The notes beneath the pieces are model-generated. The model saw only the letters and a program-made list of their open reading frames with translations, was not told the DNA's origin and made no database searches. A stretch of DNA of 64,000 nt from Hyaloscypha bicolor E (taxonomy: Eukaryota; Ascomycota; Leotiomycetes; Helotiales; Hyaloscyphaceae). This document shows, piece by piece, positions 56,309-64,000 of this stretch (the stretch's first letter is position 1; the number at the start of each line of letters is the position of its first letter). The translations under genes were made by a program, and so were the position numbers. The stretch lies in assembly GCF_002865645.1 (NCBI RefSeq), contig NW_020194554.1:1302001-1366000 (forward strand). Reading direction: 5' to 3'.

Positions 56309-58192
56309 ATGGCAAAACAACTATTGCCGTGGACCTATGTCCTTCTTTCGCTCACTGCTGCTGAGCAGCCTTCAGCTCCAAAACCCGTTGCTGCTCCTAT
56401 GAGGCCCCTACCATGGGGTCAACTGAACTTCCTCCAAACTACAGACACGCACGGCTGGCACGCCGGGCATTTACAAGAGTGAATCGTGGACCCCCAAGTG
56501 CGCCAACAATATCTAACATCACCTAGATCGCAATACTCCGCCGATTGGGGCGACTACATATCATTTGCCGAGCGTATGCACCAGAAGGCGGACGAAATCG
56601 GGGCAGACCTCCTTCTTGTCGACACCGGCGATCGAGTGGAAGGCAACGGACTTTACGATGCCTCGAAACCGAAGGGGAGATACGACTACGATATCTTCAA
56701 GGAACAAGATATCGATATAATATGCACTGGGAATCACGAGCTTTACCAAGCCGATGCAGCAGCTCGAGAATATACTCAGACGGTGCCGAATTTCAAAGGG
56801 AAATATCTAGCATCGAACCTCGATTATATAAAGCCTGATACGGGGGAAAGAATTCCCATGGCACAACGTTTCCGGAAATTTACTACAAAGAACCAAGGGA
56901 TCCGGGTGCTGGCGTTTGGGTTCTTATTTGACTTCACGGGCAATGCGAACAATACTATTGTCCAACCAGTCGGGAAAACTATCGAAGAAAAATGGTTCCA
57001 AGACGCCATCCGAGAAGATGTGGATCTATTTATTGTCATTGGCCATGTTACCCTTCATGGACCAGAATATAAGGCTATTTTCAAGGCGATCAGAAGTCAG
57101 AAGTGGGATACTCCTATTCAGTTCTTTGGCGGACATAGCCACATCCGAGACTTTGCAAAGTACGATTCGAAAGCGTATGGTTTTCAGAGTGGACGGTATA
57201 TGGAGACTGTTGGTTGGATGTCAATAGATGGCATCAAGAGCAAGGGAAAGAAAGGAGACCTCAAAGAGCTCGAATTACGATCGGACATGTCGTTCCAAAG
57301 GAGATATATCGATAACAATCTCTTTGGCTACCGTTACCACACGGGGTTGAATGAATCAACATTTCCCACAGGGCATGGCCAGAACGTATCTGCATCTATA
57401 CACAAGGCGAGGAAAGCTTTGAATCTCGATTACTTTTACGGTTGTGCCCCAAAAGATCTCTGGATGAGCAGAGCGCCATATCCAAGCGACAACAGTCTTT
57501 ATAGTTGGCTTGAGAAAGAAGTTCTAGCAGATGTCGCCACCAATCCGAAACGCAAAGATAAACCTCGAATGGTCATCTTCAATACCGGAGGGATGAGATT
57601 TGATATCTTCAAAGGCACTTTCACCCGAGACAGCACTTACATCGTGTCTCCATTTGTTAGCACTTTGAAGTACATCAAAGATGTTCCATTCAAGGCTGCT
57701 AGCCAAATGCTGCCACTTCTCAACAACGGCGGACCAATATTCGAGTCCACAGAACTCCAACCATGGCAGCTTGCACCTCCGGAGCAACTCGCCATCCATT
57801 ACGATATCATTGCTCCCCAGCTCTCCATCCAGGACTCATTCATCTCAGGAGCAGCACAAGCACCCCTCCTCTCTTCATCGCCAGATCTAGTACCAGGCTA
57901 CACCACCAAAGACGACGCCGGTGACGACGGAGACGACACCCTCCACGCCCCCATCTCCTTCTACAAGATACCGAACTGCATCCAAGCCACTGCTTCAATG
58001 GCCGAAAAAAGTGACCCAGAAACCGTTGACCTAGTCTTCATCGATTTTATTCAACCCTGGGTTCTCACTGCACTGCAGTTCACGGGACAGACATACAACA
58101 ATAGCCACGTGGAGAATTATAGGCCGGAGATATTTACCGATCTCTTGGCGGGGTGGATTAAGGAGCATTGGAGGGGGGATTGTAGGTCTTAG
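56309..58192 (+). CDS. Secreted calcineurin-like metallophosphoesterase / 5'-nucleotidase-like (YHR202W family)
   Basis: Two exons, join(56309..56478, 56527..58192), giving 611 aa; the intron is 48 nt (GTGAAT donor, TAG acceptor). The N-terminus [20 protein letters not shown] is a signal peptide. Metal-binding motifs of the calcineurin-like fold are present in order: TTDTHGW (Asp46, His48), [30 protein letters not shown] and FGGHSHIRD. The second half is the 5'-nucleotidase C-terminal-like region, with [28 protein letters not shown]. The splice rebuilds [21 protein letters not shown], the family sequence. The closest characterised-by-name relative is yeast YHR202W, a vacuolar/secreted protein of unknown substrate. 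Several Asn-x-Ser/Thr sites (NNT, NES, NNS) fit secretion. Confidence 0.92.
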
Positions 58193-58971
58193 GGAGTTGG
58201 TTTTATATGATATTACATTGGGCTCAGAATGTATTTGAGGCGTTGGGCTTCGGTATCGGGCATATACAGGGGATCAGCATAGTCGGTCATTATTGAAACC
58301 AAACATGGTATGCATTTGTTGTATTAGTCAAGTCGAGTCGTTCTGGCAGGAAAATTCCGAATGGTTATTCAACACTAAACATTCTCCCAGACCCCCAATC
58401 CAAATCTTCATCGCCTAATAACGCGTCTAACGTTCCCGACGGTGTTTCCCTCCGGATAGTGCTGGGGAATCCTGAAGGGGTAAAATCCGCCACCAAGACT
58501 CAAACCAAAAATCCAATCTGGAAGAGAATCAATACAATAGGCTAAGATTCGTGTGATCTTTCTGCATTCGGTATCTAGAAGCCAGTATCTATGATAGACA
58601 GGCAAGCTTCAATTCTTCCAAATGAAGAGATCGTGCCTGCATTAGTGTCAGATTCAGAGATTGGTGTCGATCTCGAGATGCGTGCACGTCTAGGATGAAT
58701 GAAGCGAGTGTTGATCTCAGCGGGGCTTAGCGCATCACGACAGCTGGATCTCAAATCCTCTCTGAACACTTCTAGAGTATAAAAGACTGCTGAGATAATT
58801 TTATAGATACAAAATTTAAGTACGAGATTCTGAGATTGGACGAAAAGTATGCTTTATTGTTCAAGTCTCCAAATGTGAAAGTAACAGGATATGCACCCCC
58901 TACGTGTGCTAAACAATTGAATAAGAATCCGCAGTTCTATCCACCGCTCCATGCTTCAATTCTACTTCTCC
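58193..58971. other. Convergent intergenic region
   Basis: About 780 bases between the phosphoesterase and aspartic protease 3' ends. Short frames only, nothing recognised. Confidence 0.45.
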
Positions 58972-60551
58972 TTAAACAGCAGGAGCATACCCAAAGCTCG
59001 GTCCGCTCGCGTCAAAAACGCCATAATAAGCATTGAAAAAGACGTCTCCATAAATAGCCTGGCTGCCGCTTCCAACGCTCTGCAAAGACCCGAAGCAAGT
59101 GCTTCCACTGCCAGTAGAGCCGAAGTTGAGGAGAGAGGAAGGGATCGTGGCGAACCCGGAGCCAATGGCGATGGAGAGGGTTGGAAGCGTCGCGCTGCAG
59201 GGGAAGGTGTACCCTCCTTGCGAGGAGTCGTAGGAGGCGCCGGTGACTTTCTTATAGTAGTTTGTAACGGCCGAGTCGCTCATCAGGATGAGGGTCGTTC
59301 CGGTGTCTGAGATACCTGTGAAGCCAGATTGGGTGTAGGTTGTTGATCCGACTTTGTAGCTGGTGGACGGGTACTCCCAGAAGCCGTTGCCGGACTCAAC
59401 GGCGGTGTAGACGATGCTGCCGGTGTACTTTGAGGAGTCGGTGAAGCCAAAATCGTACGCGCCGTCGGCGTTGTAGGGGAGGTAGGCGGCGAAAAGGGGG
59501 GAGTTGAGAGAGGGTTGGGCGTTGTCGAAGAAGGTGGATTGTTGTTGGGGCGAGACCGTGTTGATGCTGCTAAACGCCAGGCCGACCAGGCCATCTGATC
59601 CGTCTGAAACAAAAGTAGAAGAGACCTTGTTTGCAAGCTCGACAGCTTGCCCTTTGACAGTAGTTCCACCAATGGTCACAGTATCGGTGCCGACTTTTCC
59701 ACTTGCCCCTGAACCATCCGCGTACTGGATACTCCTATTCTTCGAATTAGCACGTTCCACCTCGATTTTGTGTTATAAGTTAGAAAGATTGGCCAGGGAA
59801 GTTTTGAGGTGCTGTAAACGTGTAGAACCGTGAAATTCTCATCAAAGGACTTTTTTGAATGTCTTCAATTACAGGACTGTTGTGGAGAAGCCTAGAAATA
59901 CATACCATGTGTAGCCTGAAAGTGCCTTGTAAGTGCTGCTCTTAGACGAAGTATAGATGTTGTGGCCTGTCTTCTCGCTTGTGGGGAGGAGGGAAGAGAA
60001 CACCCATCTATCAAGGAATTAGCATGAATATTAACTTAGCAGCAACTTTTGAATCACCTACAAGTCTGCAGATCCAGTATCAAAATCCAAGTTCAAGTTC
60101 TGACCACCGACGGTAGTTGACACTAAGTATTCAACCCCATTGGAAGGGACAGCCGTAGCAGATCCATCCTGGCGCTTTTGGATTTCGGCCATGAACTCGA
60201 GAGGCATCTCGTGTGTAGGCTTCAAGTGATACTTGGCGTAAGCCTTCAGCATAGCTGCCGTGCCATTGCGGACATAGCTGGGGTTGTGGACAGCAGGAGC
60301 AGACCATGTCGCGCCTGGAGCAAATTGGAATTAGTGTTCAGTTCTATAGACAGTCCGTATTTTGTTGTAGGGAGGGGGAGTGGGGGGTATGAAAAAGAGC
60401 TCCGAGAATCATAAATGTAGGGCAAATATCACGCAAGAGTCGAAGGTTGTTTTGAAGAGAGAAATCAATTGCACATACTGCCAATGACATTTGCAGTTGG
60501 TGCTGCTTGAGCCGCGAGGGCAAGGGCAAGAACGGTGATTGTAGAGAACAT
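58972..60551 (-). CDS. Secreted aspartic endopeptidase, penicillopepsin/aspergillopepsin type (A1)
   Basis: Four exons, complement(58972..59734, 59906..60007, 60062..60314, 60479..60551), giving 396 aa. The signal peptide is [19 protein letters not shown]; a propeptide runs to about residue 75 (KRQDGS suggests a KR processing site). The catalytic motifs are [11 protein letters not shown] (Asp103, rebuilt across a splice) and [10 protein letters not shown] (Asp286). Other A1 blocks are [12 protein letters not shown] (the flap Tyr), [13 protein letters not shown], and the end FGYAPAV. Length and motif order are normal, so the enzyme should be active extracellularly at acid pH. Introns are 164, 54 and 171 nt; the 59735..59905 intron has a good branch-like TGCTAAT. 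An alternative acceptor in that intron would add residues before SIQYADG. Confidence 0.95.
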
Positions 60552-63062
60552 TTTGCCAACTTCAGCGGGAGGTTGAAAGAGAAGAGGATCGCGAGACTGT
60601 GAGCTTGATGGAGTACCAACGAAACCAAGGGAGGTCACTCGGCTTTATAACTTCAGGCCTCAAGCTCTGGGCGGCCATCATGAGCATAGGAGGCCGGAGG
60701 GTTTGGTCCAATTCAGCCTGATGCGACAATCACTGCAGTGCAAAAAGATAACTTGATCGCGAGATTCTGGTGATTGACAGGGTCCGCTAGTTATCGAAGA
60801 GCTTCTAGCAGGATAGCCCATAGCCCTAGATCAGACGGAGCAGGAGCTGGCGTTATCTTAGCAAGATGAGCTTCCTTTCCAGAAGGTCTGCAGACAAATA
60901 GTTGTCGAGGGACAGTAAACCCACGAAAGATCGACAACGAATTGCTGGCAGCATGCATACCAAATGATCCTATTGCGAAACAAAGCTTCAACCCAATTGA
61001 AATGGGGGGTGAGTGCCGGGTTTCCGCATCTCTTGCTGCACCCAATGCCGTTAAGTATCGAGCTAGAGGTAATGTTAAAGCTTAAAAATGTGCTGCAAGG
61101 GCGGGGCTGGCTCTGTGATAGGAAGGTGGGCATATAAGTGCCTGGCCGCGGGTGGGAGCGTGCAATCGGTGCGGGGTTGACTGCAGGTGAGGGTTCCATG
61201 GTGGTGGTGGTGGTGGCGGTGGTGGTGTTGGAGTTTGGTGCTGGCCATGAGTGAAGTGCCTCTTTCGGTGGTCTCAGCCGCAGGGCAGGCGAGCAGGCGA
61301 GCAGGGTCAAAATGTTGCAGGGGATGCATGTCGAGCCGCGCCGCGCTGTGGCTTGCTGTGGGCCGCACACTCGACTCGCTGAGTGGTCTCAGCGAGCGGG
61401 AGGTTAATATAACCGTGCATGAGCGTGCCTCGGGGGTCTTGGCCAGAAGCGCATCCCCAATCATGAGTAAGCCTTTGTCTTCTGAAGATGACGATGTGCA
61501 CGCTGCAGGACGGCCGAGCGAGTGCGGTGGCAGGATCAGGAAAGTCCCTTGCGCTGGCGGCCTTGCCCCAGATCAGAAGGTGCGAGTGGCTCAGTGACTT
61601 TGCCTTCGGGGTCAAGTGGCTTGCACAGACGGGCGTAGTGGTGGCATGGTGTCGTGGTGCCTTGGCCTGCACGGAGATACAACTCCCCTCTTCGGTCGGT
61701 AACGAGCGATGGGCATGCGGGACTTTTGGCAGACTTTGCTAAGTAGCGCGCTTTAGGAAATGCTTGATAGGGGTGAGAGCCAAGAGCCAAATAATGAGAG
61801 GAGGCTTCGCTGAACCAATCAGTGGGCTTCTTCAGTATAGGGGGTACCGGTAGCGTGGTTGTGCGCGCCGTCGCATAAATGTCCCAAGCTGTCCAATCAC
61901 AATATTCTCTTTGCATGTTATGCTGATAGAAACTAGATATGACTTTGCTGGCCGTCATATGCCTTGATTGAATTCCTGCAAAAGTGGTGTGCGTGACAGT
62001 CCTCTTGGCCATTCTTTGAAGCCTATTTTTAATTGCCCTTCCCAAGAATCTGCCAAACGGATCTCACCACGAGTACCTCCTCCAAAATACTTGGGTGGGA
62101 GGCTCAGGCACTGCCTTGAATTTCACATGAACCCTTGTGAATGCCCCTTTCACCTTGCACCTTCGGCTATATTTCTTCCCCGGTTCAAATCATGCGACTG
62201 AACGTTCCAGATAGGGAAGGCGATGGAAGTGTCACATCTTATCGCCTAGTCCGCCCCGATGATATAATTTTAGGAAGGACCTTGGTTGTCACGCAATCCG
62301 GGCTCCGCCGGCGCCTGTCATAATCCGCAACCCTTTGAAGGTGAGCTAATGCAGTGGGAGGGTATTCCTCCGGGCTTCTAGAAGAAAAAGTTTGTGTAAA
62401 CGACGCTACTGAATTCGAAGCTACGGCAATCATGAACTCGAGCAAATCGTGCAAAACATCTGGACGGAGAAGCAACTTTGCATGGTACTCTATCCAGAAA
62501 ATAACGTTATAGGGGATGTCGACATACATGGGAACGCGTATCAGCCTCGAAATATTGATAGGAAGGAGTAGAAGTTGGAGTGAGAAATTGAGGACTGAGG
62601 ACGGCACAAGATCGACAGAGTGGGCTGCTGCCTCGGCAGGAAAAGAGAAGTTGGAGCCCCTGAGCTACAGGATAATAGAAGTACAAAAGCCGGAGTTCCG
62701 ACGCTTGTCGCTTGTCGCACACGAGGATGTCCTCGCTCGAGGCTGACAGAATACCGTCCTCGGTGTTAGATACAATCCTAAATGTGGTCGAGACTCGCTC
62801 TTGAATTTGAGGGCAAGGTGATGCCCCCCTCTCCGGTAGTCGTAGATACGTACACAGAGAATCTGTGGACACTCTGAGTACCTATAAATTTGCTCGAATT
62901 GTAAGATCTGCAATGGATCTCCCCTCCCTTCATACACGACCCCAAACTCCTGCAATGCAGCTCCACCACCTCTTTAATCAAACAATGCTCTTCGTGCCAC
63001 CTTCAATATAGACGGTTCTTCTGTACCTTGTTGTACAATCTTCGGGTAAAGTGGGGCCAAGC
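60552..63062. other. 2.5 kb gene-poor, partly GC-rich gap
   Basis: No supported gene. Between about 60850 and 61750 the DNA is GC-rich and frames are open on both strands at once, none resembling a family. The left edge holds the protease promoter. It contains a GTG microsatellite at 61201..61227. Nothing else could be recognised in the part from 61750 to 63062. Confidence 0.45.
61201..61227. repeat. (GTG)n microsatellite
   Basis: Nine GTG-like units, with one GCG interruption, in the gap upstream of the aspartic protease. Confidence 0.85.
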
Positions 63063-63817
63063 CTAGCCTTTGCTCTTTGTATTGAGAATCAAGGCAACAA
63101 TGAGTCTGTACTTGTGAGTTGGGCCACAGCATGTGGAAGGTTGAGTATACTGACCCATATAAACCCAAGACTTCCCCAAAAATTAGAATAAGGACCATTC
63201 CAACGAAAATCCTCGACTGTTGCATGTATGACCGTACGCCCATATCTCCTACTATCCCTATCGAGTATCCGGCCGCGAGTCCCGTCAAGCCTACCGATAG
63301 ACCGCATGCCAAATGCATGAATCCACTGGAAAGCTATTAGCTATGGTTTGATCTGTTTCTGCCAAGCTGCCCTTACTTGAACAAACTGTAATTTTGTGCA
63401 GGAGGAGGTCCGATATCCGATGCTATGAGAACAGCAATTACCAGAGCATATACGGCAATGATACCGGACATGACAACCGGGATGAGTGACTACAGATGCC
63501 ATAGCCGTTAGGATAGATGTTGAATGTATACTGATGCAAGGTTCTACATGCCTTCATGATCAGATCTGGTCTGAAGGTGCCCACTCCAGCAATTCCAATG
63601 CCCGACTTTGCCGTGCCATACGCCGCGCCCACACCTGCGGTCACCCATCAGTAATGTTCAATTGAGCAACTGCTAGTTGGCTTACATCCGAAGGTCATCG
63701 CGAAACAGATGCCCGCCTGGTGAAGCTGTTAGTGCATCATTCCCGATGTCGTCGAGCTGAATTTCTCACCATTCCGATGAACGGCGCGAACTTCGGTGCA
63801 ATCTCTGATTCTGCCAT
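63063..63817 (-). CDS. VMA3: V-type proton ATPase 16 kDa proteolipid subunit c
   Basis: Six exons, complement(63063..63105, 63155..63325, 63377..63489, 63552..63634, 63686..63716, 63770..63817), giving 162 aa with four membrane helices. The sequence runs [86 protein letters not shown] and [19 protein letters not shown]. The proton-carrying Glu lies in FGEVLGLYG (Glu143, equivalent to yeast Vma3 Glu137). It forms the rotating c-ring of the vacuolar ATPase. All joins keep frame and family sequence. The third intron (63490..63551) has a GC-AG donor (AAG|GCATGT). Length matches Vma3 and not the longer c'' subunit. Confidence 0.96.
63490..63551 (-). other. GC-AG intron in the V-ATPase c gene
   Basis: The donor is AAG|GCATGT instead of GT, and the acceptor is CTGTAG. 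Splicing here joins LIMK to SLIPVV, the invariant family sequence. No GT donor nearby keeps the frame. GC-AG introns are known but rare in fungi. Confidence 0.85.
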
Positions 63818-64000
63818 CGTGAGGTCCAGCTCTGCGTAAACTTCAAGACCGATGGAAAGCGTGGCAGGAGCTCAGTGACACTGAGGTTGTGGCAGACTTG
63901 ATTAGCTTCTGCAGCATCAAACTTGAGCAAATGCGCTAGATCAAATCCATTCACGTGATGCCAAGCACGTCCGTTTTGGATATAGCACTGTGACTAAGTC
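63818..64000. other. 5' flank of the V-ATPase c gene
   Basis: 183 bases upstream of the start codon to the window edge. Holds at least part of the promoter and leader; nothing specific seen. Confidence 0.5.

Noticed and set aside
61187..61597. Open frames in the GC-rich gap upstream of the aspartic protease
   Set aside because: Composition-driven; they include the GTG microsatellite (poly-Trp) and have no protein-like pattern.

Overview
This 64 kb window comes from the nuclear genome of a filamentous ascomycete (Pezizomycotina). Genes are interrupted by short introns, mostly 45-65 nt, with GTAAGT/GTATGT-type donors and CTAAC-like branch sites just before the acceptor. The gene set is typical of that group: a two-domain fungal phosphofructokinase, ISN1 IMP nucleotidase, Atg3, RTA1-family and CYP52-type genes, and a secreted A1 protease. 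A class within the Pezizomycotina cannot be fixed from the sequence alone; Leotiomycetes is only an impression.

Layout. 1.2-2.3 kb: RTA1-like membrane protein (-). 5.3-5.7: cytochrome oxidase assembly factor Pet191/COA5 (-). 6.6-8.6: membrane-anchored acid lipase/steryl-ester-hydrolase-like protein (+). 9.0-10.0: 2-oxoglutarate/Fe(II) dioxygenase (-). 10.3-11.1: 2EXR/F-box-like protein (+). 13.0-14.4: decayed CYP52-like P450. 15.2-16.8: MFS transporter (+). 17.4-19.2: ISN1 (-). 19.8-21.0: damaged O-methyltransferase. 21.2-23.7: phosphofructokinase (-). 24.4-26.5: Mediator subunit 17 (+). 27.0-28.7: PARP-type zinc-finger protein with repeats (-). 30.5-31.3: unrecognised protein (+). 31.4-32.2: dead APH-type kinase. 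33.4-34.4: Mcp1-like membrane protein (-). 34.5-35.1: U1-type C2H2 zinc-finger protein (+). 35.8-37.0: pyruvate dehydrogenase E1 beta (-). 38.7-39.9: Atg3 (+). 40.1-41.0: methyltransferase (-). 41.9-42.5: disordered conserved protein (+). 43.4-44.7: mitochondrial 2-enoyl reductase Etr1 (+). 45.2-46.7: dead aspartic protease. 47.3-48.7: NC2-beta/Dr1 (-). 49.2-50.5: mitoribosomal mS45 (-). 50.9-52.0: tyrosine phosphatase (-). 52.4-53.1: CCDC97-like protein (+). 53.6-56.0: mitochondrial GatA/Her2 with a repeat-rich tail (-). 56.3-58.2: secreted calcineurin-like phosphoesterase (+). 59.0-60.6: secreted aspartic endopeptidase (-). 63.1-63.8: V-ATPase proteolipid c (-).

The genes do not form one pathway or a biosynthetic cluster. 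Mitochondrial functions recur (COA5, Mcp1, PDH E1-beta, Etr1, mS45, GatA) among general housekeeping genes. The accessory content is four decayed genes (P450, O-methyltransferase, APH kinase, A1 protease) and a few unrecognised ORFs, mostly in gene-poor gaps of 1.5-3 kb. I did not find a convincing new multi-gene system. The most unusual items are a ~230-residue tail with about seven PLIRK-like repeats on GatA, a PARP-type zinc-finger protein with two repeat families, a 670-nt first intron in NC2-beta, a GC-AG intron in the V-ATPase c gene, a set of very small first coding exons, and a frame-preserving intron in a methyltransferase.

All exon joins were worked out by eye from reading frame, splice consensus and family homology recalled from memory. 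No search was run.
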